Shown here piece by piece: positions 1 to 5,300 of a DNA stretch of 5,300 bases (positions are counted from its first letter, which is position 1; each line of letters starts with the position of its first letter). Made by a program: the position numbers and the translations under genes. Source of the stretch: Roseiflexaceae bacterium (lineage in GTDB: Bacteria > Chloroflexota > Chloroflexia > Chloroflexales > Roseiflexaceae); NCBI GenBank assembly GCA_014381165.1, contig JACMIM010000533.1:1-5300 (forward strand), in the 5' to 3' direction. Below the pieces are notes generated by a model. The model was given only the letters and a program-made list of their open reading frames with translations, searched no databases and had not been told where the DNA came from.

Positions 1-65
1 AAAAGGGCGAGGTGTTTTTTTGGGGGCTGCGCCCCAGCCCCCCGCTTTGTGCTCACGCGCGTTCG
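1..65. repeat. Palindromic intergenic repeat, copy 1
   Basis: This is the first of two copies of a ~64-bp unit. The order is an A-run, GGGCGAGGTG, seven T, the palindrome GGGGGCT (22-28) / AGCCCCC (36-42), then a tail ending in CACGCGCGTTCG. It matches the copy at 79-141 base for base except for one extra T and one extra C, both in homopolymer runs. The 7-bp stem has a 7-nt loop, and an alternative fold GGGGC-TGC-GCCCC lies inside it. The T-run lies before the hairpin on the plus strand, so this is not a standard intrinsic terminator. The unit begins at the window edge and may extend to the left. Confidence 0.85.
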
Positions 66-78
66 TATGGATTCGTAA

Positions 79-141
79 AAAAGGGCGAGGTGTTTTTTGG
101 GGGCTGCGCCCCAGCCCCCGCTTTGTGCTCACGCGCGTTCG
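79..141. repeat. Palindromic intergenic repeat, copy 2
   Basis: This is the second copy of the unit at 1-65, separated from it by a 13-bp spacer (66-78). The stem arms are 99-105 and 113-119. It ends 9 bp before the Shine-Dalgarno site of the peptidase gene, so it may lie in that gene's promoter or 5' leader. Reading frames run through both copies without a stop, which artificially extends the downstream gene to position 12; the encoded Cys/Pro/Arg-rich peptide is nearly the same from each copy and has no protein-like character. Confidence 0.85.
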
Positions 142-150
142 CAACACACA

Positions 151-158
151 AAGGAAGG
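151..158 (+). promoter_or_regulatory. Ribosome binding site of the C25 peptidase gene
   Basis: AAGGAAGG lies 6 nt before the ATG at 165. This decides the start: the earlier in-frame ATG at 12 lies inside the repeat and has no such site, and only the 165 start puts a signal peptide at the N-terminus. No convincing -10/-35 promoter was found between 1 and 150. Confidence 0.8.
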
Positions 159-164
159 TTCGTC

Positions 165-2468
165 ATGCGTCGTTTGTGCGCCGCCCTTGCCTGTCTGCTC
201 GCCATGAGCGCCGGCACACCCGCCTTGCCCGCCCAAGCCAGCGCAGCCAGTCCAGCGCAGAATCCGCTAGTCGACCAGCAGGCTGTGAAACTAATCATAC
301 GATCGCGTGGAATACAGGAGCTGAACGGCGCACTTCTGCTAACCGCCGGCGCGCCCGCAGTGGAGCTTGATGTACTGCGGCTTTGGCGCAATGGTGTCGA
401 GGTGCCGCTGGAGCTTGCCGACGACGGTGATGGCCGCCTGAGCGCTGGCGACACGCTCCGCTTCTACGCGCCCGACCCAGGCGAGCGCGCCAACAACGAG
501 AAGACCTACTGGCGCTGGAACAACGCCGACACCTACTGGCTGGTGAGTGGCGGGGCCGGGCTGCGCATTCCGGCAATCACGCCCGCCACCGGCGTAGGTG
601 CAGCCCGCACCGCCGCAACCGAGCGTGGCATCTGGCGGCAGCCGCGCGCCTATGATTCGCGCTTCGGCGGGGCCGACCGCGACCACTGGTTTGCCAAGCA
701 GCTGCCGACATCATTCGCCGATTCGCAGCCTGATCTCAACCTGACCGCCGCGCTTGCGCCAACCCTGCCGCCGGCCAGCGGCGTGGCGCGCTACACAGTG
801 GCCGGAACCTCACTCACATGCGGCACGCACGCGCTTCAACTGCGCAGCGGTGGCGCGGCCACGGTTCAGACATGGTTCGAAAGCACGGCCAGCCAGGTCT
901 GCGCGACGACACGCAACTGGCGGCAGAACTTTCAGCTCGATCAGGGCGGCGCGGAGGTTGAGATCAGCGTGCCAGAGCCACGCGCACTGGGCCTGCTGAT
1001 CGACGAGATCGCCTGGGAACTGCCGGTTGAGCTGCGTTTCACTGGCAGCGCCGCCAGCTTCGCGACACCCGAGGCCGGGCGCTATCAGATCGCTGGGTTG
1101 CCGACCAGCACGCCGCTGTACGATATCACCAACCCTGCCGCCCCGTTGCGCCTTTCCCTGCCGCCCGACGCCAGCTTTCAAAGCGAGGCAGGCCGCAGCT
1201 ACCTGATCGCCGCCGCCGGCAGCGCGCACACGCCAGGGGTTCAGCCTGCGCCGCCCGTCGATCTTTCCAGCGCATTGGCAGCTCAGGTTGTTTACATCGC
1301 ACCGTCAGCATTCCACGCGGCGCTGGCCCCGCTGCTGGCCCACCGGAGCGCACAGGGCTACAGCGTGGCTGCGGTCGATCCGCAGCCGCTGTATGATCGT
1401 TGGAGCTATGGCAACATCGATCCACGCGCCATCCGCAACTTTTTGCAGGCCGCTGCCAGCGATGGAAGCCCGCTTGTGGCCGTCACGCTGGTTGGCGATG
1501 GCACGGTCGACCCATTCAGCCAGGGCCGCAATTTTCAGCCCGACGCCCAACCGCGCTATGATGCCGCGCGCAACCTCGATATTATTCCGCCGTATCTGGC
1601 CCCGGTCGATATCGTTGGCGAAAGCGCCTGCGAGGCCTGCTACGCGCAGCTCGACGGCGACGACCCACAGGCCGACCAGCGCCCTGAGATCATGCGCCCC
1701 GATGTCATGCTTGGCCGCCTGCCGGTCAAGGACGCGGCGCAACTGGCCAAGCTGGTGGCCAAAATCCTGCGCTACGAAACCGGCCCGCTCGAGCTTGGCA
1801 GCGCCTCGGCGGTGGTGTTTATCGCCGACGACGATGAGCCTGGCAACCAATTCTCCGCCGCCGCCGCCGAGGGCATCGCGCTCCAGCCGGCCAACATTGC
1901 CACGCCGTTTATCCGTTACACGCCCGAGGCGGGCGACACCGCTGAGAATGTCTACGCCCGCTCGCTGGGCGCGCTCAACCGGGGCGCGGGCGCAGTCAAT
2001 TACATCGGCCACGGCAGCATCTACCAATGGGCCTCGACCGACCTAAGCGGCGGCACGCTCTTGAGTTTGTACGATCCCGACGGGCTGCGCAATGGCGACC
2101 GCATGCCGATCGTGCTGTCGCTCACCTGCGCGACCAGCATGTTCCACATTCCAAACACGCCAAGCACATCGATCGACGAGCGGCTGGTGCTGAAGGAGGA
2201 CGGCGGCGCGATCGCCACCTGGGGGTCGAGCGGCAATGGGCTGCTGCCCGGCCACGCGGCGCTTCAACGTGGTTTCTACCGGGCGCTGTGGGCTGCACCG
2301 CGCGAACAGGCAACGCTGGGTGCGCTTTCCCAAGCGAGCATTGGCGAACTCCTCAGCACCAGCGAGCGCGACGCCGTGTGGACGTATCTGCTGCTGGGCG
2401 ACCCGCTGACTCGCGCCCGGATCGTGCCCGCGCGCCACCTGAGCCTGCCGCTGATGGGACAGCCATGA
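165..2468 (+). CDS. Secreted gingipain-like cysteine peptidase (family C25)
   Basis: The product has 767 residues. It is predicted to be an exported endopeptidase of family C25, the gingipain/PorU family. Residues 1-27 form a Sec signal peptide: RR at 2-3, a hydrophobic core at about 4-16, and AxA sites near 23-28. Residues ~35-370 are beta-rich; they include an Asp/Gly loop of calcium-site type (D86-D96, DDGDGRLSAGD) and resemble the N-terminal part of other C25 proteins. The peptidase core covers ~373-750. It starts with VVYIAPSAF, has the family's GY-x-V strand and 'G.IDPRAIRNFL' segment (416-427), LVGD (442-445), MLGRLPV (515-521), the likely catalytic histidine in YIGHGS (H616), the likely catalytic cysteine in LSLTCATS (C655), and closes with LLLGDPLTR (742-750). 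The protein ends 17 residues later, so there is no type IX sorting domain and no membrane anchor. Substrate and specificity cannot be read from the sequence. The family call is firm; activity is inferred from the intact His/Cys pair. Confidence 0.88.
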   Translation: MRRLCAALACLLAMSAGTPALPAQASAASPAQNPLVDQQAVKLIIRSRGIQELNGALLLTAGAPAVELDVLRLWRNGVEVPLELADDGDGRLSAGDTLRFYAPDPGERANNEKTYWRWNNADTYWLVSGGAGLRIPAITPATGVGAARTAATERGIWRQPRAYDSRFGGADRDHWFAKQLPTSFADSQPDLNLTAALAPTLPPASGVARYTVAGTSLTCGTHALQLRSGGAATVQTWFESTASQVCATTRNWRQNFQLDQGGAEVEISVPEPRALGLLIDEIAWELPVELRFTGSAASFATPEAGRYQIAGLPTSTPLYDITNPAAPLRLSLPPDASFQSEAGRSYLIAAAGSAHTPGVQPAPPVDLSSALAAQVVYIAPSAFHAALAPLLAHRSAQGYSVAAVDPQPLYDRWSYGNIDPRAIRNFLQAAASDGSPLVAVTLVGDGTVDPFSQGRNFQPDAQPRYDAARNLDIIPPYLAPVDIVGESACEACYAQLDGDDPQADQRPEIMRPDVMLGRLPVKDAAQLAKLVAKILRYETGPLELGSASAVVFIADDDEPGNQFSAAAAEGIALQPANIATPFIRYTPEAGDTAENVYARSLGALNRGAGAVNYIGHGSIYQWASTDLSGGTLLSLYDPDGLRNGDRMPIVLSLTCATSMFHIPNTPSTSIDERLVLKEDGGAIATWGSSGNGLLPGHAALQRGFYRALWAAPREQATLGALSQASIGELLSTSERDAVWTYLLLGDPLTRARIVPARHLSLPLMGQP

Positions 2469-2473
2469 GGAAG

Positions 2474-2530
2474 GGCTAGCGTTGGGGTACGGCATGCCGT
2501 GCCCCAACATGCCGTACCCCAACGCTAGCC
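2474..2530. terminator. Perfect 23-bp inverted repeat, probable two-way terminator
   Basis: The arms 2474-2496 and 2508-2530 are exact reverse complements around an 11-nt loop. The left arm begins 5 bp after the peptidase stop. The right arm includes the stop codon (2525-2527) and last codon of the convergent phosphatase gene. Nested inside is a 15-bp direct repeat with one mismatch (ATGCCGTGCCCCAAC at 2494-2508, ATGCCGTACCCCAAC at 2509-2523), so the left arm can also fold tightly against the nearer copy. The position between convergent genes and the stem strength suggest transcription termination in both directions. There is no T-run, so an intrinsic terminator is not proven; it could instead be a small mobile palindrome. 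Confidence 0.6.
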
Positions 2531-4312
2531 GCTTGCTTTGATAATTACCAGCGTGATATCGTCGGTCTGTGGAGCGCCAGCCGTGAAGCGGGCGACGGCG
2601 GCGAGGATGCGCTCGATAATTTGCTCGGCGGGCAGCTGGTGGCTGGCGCGTAACACGTCGATCAGGCGATGCTCTTCGAAGAGCTGGCGGCGGCTGTTCA
2701 TCGCCTCGGTCACACCATCGGTATACAGGCAGAGCACATCGCCGGGCGCGAGCGTGACGCGCCGCTCCTCGAAGCGCGGATCCGGCATCACGCCCAGAAC
2801 CAGGCCCAGCGCTTGGAGCGGCTCGACTTCGCCAGTGGCTGCGTGGTACAGCAGCGGGTAGTTATGGCCACCATTGGCATAGGTGAACGCGCCGGTCTGC
2901 GGGTCGAGCACGCCATAGAACGTGGTCACGAACAGGCCCGCCCGCGAATCGGCTAGGATGAGCTTGTTAGCGAAGGCCAGCACCTCGGCGGGCGCGCGGC
3001 GGCGGCTGCCCAGGGCGGTAGCGCGCAGCACCGTGCGTGAAAGCGCCATGAACAACGCGGCGGGCACGCCTTTGTCGGTGACATCGGCGATCACAACGCC
3101 AAGCCGCCGCCGCCCGTCATCGTCCTCTGCGCCATCGAGCGTGATGAAATCATAGAAGTCGCCGCCGATCTGGCGTGCGGCGCGATAGAACGCAGCGATA
3201 TCATAGCCGGGCACGCTTGGGCAGCAGTCTGGTAGAAAGCTGGCCTGAATTTCGCGGGCGATGTCGAGTTCGCGCTCAAGCCGCCGCCGCTCGTTGACTT
3301 CCTGCTGGAGGCGCTCACGGTCGAAGGCCTGCGCGGCCTGATTAGCCAGGATAGCCAGCAACTGGGCGTCTTCCTCGGTGAACTGGCGTGGGCCGCGCGT
3401 GTTCAGCATCAGCAGGCCCACCGGCGCGCCACCCATGAGCACCTCTTTGGCCATATGCCCATGGAAGCCTTGCGCGGCCAGCATCTGTGGCAGCGCATCA
3501 AGCGCCGCGCTCGGTAGATCGGTAGATTGCTCCGGCAGATACCACAGATGCGGGTTGCGGGTATCGACTGGCACCGGCAGGCCGGCGGGCGGCAGAAAGC
3601 GCCAGCCGTGCGCGGCCTGGAGCATGGCCCGGCCACTGGCTTCATCCGCCGCGATGAATGCGCAGGCCTCGGCTTCCAGCAGCCGCGCGCCCACCCGCAC
3701 AAGCCGCTGGAGCGCCGATTCGATCGCAGCAGTATCGAGCAAATCCTGCGAAAGCTGCAGCAGCGCGGCCTGCTCCTGCGCGCGCCGACCGCGCACCTGG
3801 GCGTTGAGCCGCACCTGGCTGATCGCCACACCGATCATCAGGCCGATCATCGAAAGCAGCTGGGTCTGCGCGACCGTGAACTGGCCAAACTCAGTTGTCG
3901 CGACATTCAGGATACCCAGCGTTGCATCGCCCAACTTAATCGGCACCGAGGCGTGCTTGTACAGGCTGCGCTTATCACCCACCGCATAGCGCAGCCGGCT
4001 GCAGCGCACCAGGTTGAAGGACTTCGTCATGCCGCCTGCATCGCACAGGTTTTGGCACTCGCAGGTGTCGTTCCAAGCCCGGCCGGGGTACTCGATCGCT
4101 GGGGGCAAGCCGGCGCGGGCGAGCAGCCGAAACACGCCGCTTTCATCGCGCAGGAAGATCCAGCCACTGTTCAGGCCCATCAGCGCGATTGTATGGCGCA
4201 GCGCAGTTTCCAGCGTGTCGCGCACGTCGTCGGCCCGGTTGAGCGCCAGCGCGAGCGTATTTAGCAGCGTCAGCTCACCAGCGCGCTGCTTGGCATCAGA
4301 TTGGACAGGCAT
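2525..4312 (-). CDS. GAF-GAF-SpoIIE (RsbU-type) serine phosphatase
   Basis: The product has 595 residues and is a cytoplasmic PP2C-like phosphatase of the SpoIIE/RsbU group, which normally dephosphorylates a STAS-type anti-anti-sigma factor and so frees a sigma factor in response to a signal. The first GAF domain spans ~30-165, the second ~195-330; a charged helical linker (~331-360, ending IAREIQASFLP) leads into the phosphatase domain (~370-592). Metal-site motifs are intact: GGDFYD (D385, D388), ADVTDKG (D410, D413), YANGGHN (478-484), YTDGVTEA (D532) and TDDITL (D584, D585). The first GAF domain carries C84, C86, C90 and C104. There is no membrane segment. The start at 4312 is the first ATG outside the neighbouring gene. 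It has no Shine-Dalgarno site; upstream in-frame starts would overlap the methyltransferase and read the heptad array as protein. It is probably the second gene of an operon with that methyltransferase. Its substrate protein is not in this window. Confidence 0.9.
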   Translation of the reverse strand: MPVQSDAKQRAGELTLLNTLALALNRADDVRDTLETALRHTIALMGLNSGWIFLRDESGVFRLLARAGLPPAIEYPGRAWNDTCECQNLCDAGGMTKSFNLVRCSRLRYAVGDKRSLYKHASVPIKLGDATLGILNVATTEFGQFTVAQTQLLSMIGLMIGVAISQVRLNAQVRGRRAQEQAALLQLSQDLLDTAAIESALQRLVRVGARLLEAEACAFIAADEASGRAMLQAAHGWRFLPPAGLPVPVDTRNPHLWYLPEQSTDLPSAALDALPQMLAAQGFHGHMAKEVLMGGAPVGLLMLNTRGPRQFTEEDAQLLAILANQAAQAFDRERLQQEVNERRRLERELDIAREIQASFLPDCCPSVPGYDIAAFYRAARQIGGDFYDFITLDGAEDDDGRRRLGVVIADVTDKGVPAALFMALSRTVLRATALGSRRRAPAEVLAFANKLILADSRAGLFVTTFYGVLDPQTGAFTYANGGHNYPLLYHAATGEVEPLQALGLVLGVMPDPRFEERRVTLAPGDVLCLYTDGVTEAMNSRRQLFEEHRLIDVLRASHQLPAEQIIERILAAVARFTAGAPQTDDITLVIIKASG

Positions 4313-4318
4313 GTGAGG

Positions 4319-4353
4319 ATTGCAGATTGCAGATTGTCGATTGCAGATTGCAG
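4319..4353. repeat. ATTGCAG heptad tandem repeat (5 units)
   Basis: There are five 7-bp units in a row: ATTGCAG, ATTGCAG, ATTGTCG, ATTGCAG, ATTGCAG. The array fills most of the gap between the two minus-strand genes and ends 6 bp from the phosphatase ATG. Period-7 intergenic repeats are known from filamentous cyanobacteria and are, as I recall, also frequent in Chloroflexota. Confidence 0.9.
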
Positions 4354-4380
4354 AATAATCGGCAATCGACAATCTGCAAT
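4326..4380 (-). repeat. 19-bp inverted repeat between methyltransferase and phosphatase
   Basis: The left arm is ATTGCAGATTGTCGATTGC (4326-4344); the right arm (4362-4380) is its exact reverse complement; the loop is 17 nt. The right arm ends on the last base of the methyltransferase stop codon (4380-4382). In the minus-strand mRNA the stem would stand between the two coding regions and finish 13 nt before the phosphatase AUG, where no Shine-Dalgarno site is seen. It could reduce read-through or mask the start; no T-run follows it, so it is not a standard terminator. Confidence 0.8.
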
Positions 4381-5036
4381 TATGAATCGCGCTTACGACA
4401 CAAGGCCACGCCATCGCGGACCGGCAGAATGACCGACTCGAACTCAGGGTGGCGCATAATCGCGCGGTTGAACTGCTGGATGCCGCGCACGATCGGCGCG
4501 GGGTCGTCCTCCAGCACCAGCCCGCTGCAGAGCACATTGTCGACGATCAGCAGGCCGCCAGGGCGGATCAGCGGCACGCACAGATCGAGCGCACGCAGAC
4601 TATCGACCTCGTTTGTCAAGTTGCGAAGGATGTCGAGGAAGATCAGATCGTAGGTGTTGGTCAGCAGCGAGAGCTGGCTGAACCACTCGCCCTGGTACAC
4701 ACGAAAGTGCGCACTGAAGCCAGCGCTGGCGATCGAGGACTGGGCAAGCGCGATCCGGTCGGGCCGGCGCTCGATCGCCTCAAGCATGCCGCCGTTCGCA
4801 GCGATCGCCTTGAGCAGCCACATGGCTGCGTAGCCAGTGGCCGTGCCGATCTCCAGCGCATCGCGCGCGCCGCTGCTCTTGGCCAGGAGATACAGAAATT
4901 GGCCCTGCACCGGGCCGACCAGCGGCCAGCCGTGCTCATGGGCGTTGCGCTCGAGGGTAGCAAACGCTTCCGGGCGCTCTGGCATCAGCCCAGTCAGGTA
5001 ATCTTCGATCGCAATACTGGTTATTTCGTCGCGCAT
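4380..5036 (-). CDS. SAM-dependent O-methyltransferase, family 3 (COMT-like)
   Basis: The product has 218 residues, the usual size for a class I catechol-O-methyltransferase-like enzyme, which moves a methyl group from S-adenosylmethionine to a hydroxyl, usually with a divalent metal. The SAM site is LEIGTATGY (61-69), with an acidic strand end at IE89. The expected metal ligands are present: D135 in IFLD, and D166-N167 in IVDNVLCSG. The PLIRPGG turn (155-161) and the C-terminal ILPVRDGVALCRK also fit the family. R138 stands where COMT-type enzymes usually have a catalytic lysine (DxxK), and the tyrosine usually found after it is absent, so the acceptor or mechanism may differ. The start is fixed by GAGGAG 5 nt before the ATG and by a promoter just upstream. 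It is the first gene of the likely two-gene minus-strand operon. The substrate cannot be told: phenolics, caffeoyl-like compounds or a tRNA (TrmR-like) are all possible for this family. Confidence 0.87.
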   Translation of the reverse strand: MRDEITSIAIEDYLTGLMPERPEAFATLERNAHEHGWPLVGPVQGQFLYLLAKSSGARDALEIGTATGYAAMWLLKAIAANGGMLEAIERRPDRIALAQSSIASAGFSAHFRVYQGEWFSQLSLLTNTYDLIFLDILRNLTNEVDSLRALDLCVPLIRPGGLLIVDNVLCSGLVLEDDPAPIVRGIQQFNRAIMRHPEFESVILPVRDGVALCRKRDS

Positions 5037-5041
5037 GGACG

Positions 5042-5047
5042 CTCCTC
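5042..5047 (-). promoter_or_regulatory. Ribosome binding site of the methyltransferase gene
   Basis: On the minus strand GAGGAG sits 5 nt before the ATG at 5036, a strong Shine-Dalgarno match with normal spacing. Confidence 0.85.
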
Positions 5048-5081
5048 GCTACGCGGTCGTAGCTGGCGGTTACTCAGATAA

Positions 5082-5090
5082 ATTGTACCA
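5082..5090 (-). promoter_or_regulatory. Extended -10 promoter for the methyltransferase-phosphatase operon
   Basis: The minus strand reads TGG-TACAAT: an extended TGn element directly followed by a -10 hexamer with 5 of 6 consensus bases. Transcription would start near 5075 and give a leader of about 40 nt. There is no good -35 at 16-18 bp; the nearest candidate, TTGCAA (5110-5115), is 22 bp away. Confidence 0.6.
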
Positions 5091-5139
5091 TATTCAATTG
5101 CGCCTCCTGTTGCAAGAAAGCGCGCGTTGAAACCCGCTG

Positions 5140-5180
5140 CTGCTATACAAAACGCGCTGAAGCGCGTTTCGGCATAGCAG
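5140..5180. repeat. Long imperfect hairpin in the divergent intergenic region
   Basis: The inner arms AAACGCGCT (5150-5158) and AGCGCGTTT (5161-5169) are perfectly complementary. An outer stem CTGCTAT (5140-5146) / ATAGCAG (5174-5180) encloses them. The short T-runs after the GC-rich inner stem on both strands (TTT on plus, TTTT on minus) give it a weak terminator look in either direction. The most natural job would be to stop transcripts coming from the right, but no such gene is visible. Confidence 0.6.
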
Positions 5181-5181
5181 A

Positions 5182-5230
5182 CGCCGGATACATCCGGTGG
5201 CCGTGGCGGCGGCGCAAATGTGTACGCCAC
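5182..5230. repeat. Two further small inverted repeats
   Basis: CCGGAT (5184-5189) and ATCCGG (5192-5197) form a tight palindrome that can be extended by two more pairs, one of them a wobble. GTGGCG (5203-5208) and CGCCAC (5225-5230) form a 6-bp stem with a 16-nt loop. Both follow the hairpin at 5140-5180 directly. Stems this short can occur by chance in GC-rich DNA. Confidence 0.4.
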
Positions 5231-5235
5231 ACCTT

Positions 5236-5263
5236 CAGCCCTCAGCCCTTAGCCCTTAGCCCT
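5236..5263. repeat. CAGCCCT/TAGCCCT heptad tandem repeat (4 units)
   Basis: There are four 7-bp units, CAGCCCT twice then TAGCCCT twice, followed by a partial AGC. The array lies 8 bp before the TGG of the plus-strand promoter and occupies the place where a -35 element would be. It is unrelated in sequence to the ATTGCAG array but has the same period. Confidence 0.88.
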
Positions 5264-5270
5264 AGCAATA

Positions 5271-5279
5271 TGGTATACT
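5271..5279 (+). promoter_or_regulatory. Extended -10 promoter facing right, gene outside window
   Basis: TGG-TATACT is an extended -10 element whose hexamer matches 5 of 6 consensus bases. No -35 is seen at the usual distance, because that place is taken by the heptad array. Transcription would start near 5286; no start codon with an RBS follows before 5300, so the gene or RNA it serves begins beyond the window. Confidence 0.5.
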
Positions 5280-5300
5280 CTGGCGCATCGCTTGACCTCA

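Noticed and set aside
22..119. Intrinsic terminators formed by the GGGGGCT/AGCCCCC hairpins
   Set aside because: The T-run comes before the stem on the plus strand, and on the minus strand the stem is followed by A, so neither direction fits.
12..164. N-terminal extension of the peptidase gene to the ATG at 12 (51 extra residues)
   Set aside because: The extension is only a translation of the two palindromic repeats, has no RBS, and would bury the signal peptide that starts at 165.
1305..2027. Long minus-strand open frame opposite the peptidase core (240 residues)
   Set aside because: It is a shadow of GC-rich codon bias; the plus-strand frame carries recognisable C25 motifs throughout and this frame shows none.
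4352..4379. Separate promoter for the phosphatase inside the heptad array (TTGCAG, 16 bp, TATTCT on the minus strand)
   Set aside because: Only 3 of 6 and 4 of 6 consensus bases match, and any AT-rich repeat would give such hits; co-transcription is simpler.
4313..4537. N-terminal extension of the phosphatase reading frame (75 extra residues)
   Set aside because: It overlaps the methyltransferase coding region out of frame and translates the heptad array; the GAF domain needs only the start at 4312.
4449..5081. Plus-strand open frame opposite the methyltransferase (210 residues)
   Set aside because: It is antisense to a gene with clear SAM and metal motifs and shows no domain of its own.
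5021..5230. Minus-strand open frame of 69 residues upstream of the methyltransferase
   Set aside because: It runs through the methyltransferase RBS and promoter and the hairpins, has no RBS and a low-complexity product.
4319..5263. CRISPR array suggested by short regular repeats
   Set aside because: The repeats are 7 bp with no spacers, and no cas gene is present.

Overview
The window looks like chromosomal DNA of a GC-rich filamentous member of the Chloroflexota (Chloroflexales/Roseiflexus-like). This is an inference from several signs taken together: GC-rich coding, an intergenic GGGGGCTGCGCCCC-type palindromic repeat, period-7 short tandem repeats between genes, a secreted gingipain-like C25 peptidase without a type IX sorting domain, and a multi-GAF SpoIIE-type phosphatase. 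No rRNA or other marker gene is present to confirm it.

Layout. Positions 1-141 hold two near-identical copies of a palindromic repeat. A Shine-Dalgarno site (151-158) then leads into a 767-residue secreted C25-family cysteine peptidase on the plus strand (165-2468). A short convergent junction (2469-2530) is filled by a perfect 23-bp inverted repeat, probably a two-way terminator, whose right arm contains the stop codon of the next gene. On the minus strand follow a 595-residue GAF-GAF-SpoIIE/RsbU-type serine phosphatase (2525-4312) and, upstream of it, a 218-residue class I O-methyltransferase (4380-5036). A 67-bp gap separates these two genes; it is an ATTGCAG heptad array folded into a 19-bp inverted repeat. 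The methyltransferase has a clear RBS and an extended -10 promoter (5082-5090). The last ~200 bp hold three adjacent hairpins, a second heptad array (CAGCCCT/TAGCCCT) and an extended -10 promoter facing right, towards a gene outside the window.

How the genes work together. The two minus-strand genes are probably co-transcribed from the promoter near 5085, methyltransferase first. The phosphatase would turn a signal sensed by its GAF domains, one of which carries a four-cysteine cluster, into dephosphorylation of an anti-anti-sigma (STAS) protein encoded elsewhere. No STAS protein, anti-sigma kinase or sigma factor is in the window. The peptidase is a separate, convergent transcription unit with no evident link to the other two. 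I saw no tRNA, rRNA, CRISPR array, transposase or phage gene, and no convincing new multi-gene system; the most unusual content is the intergenic repeat architecture and the cysteine-bearing GAF domain.
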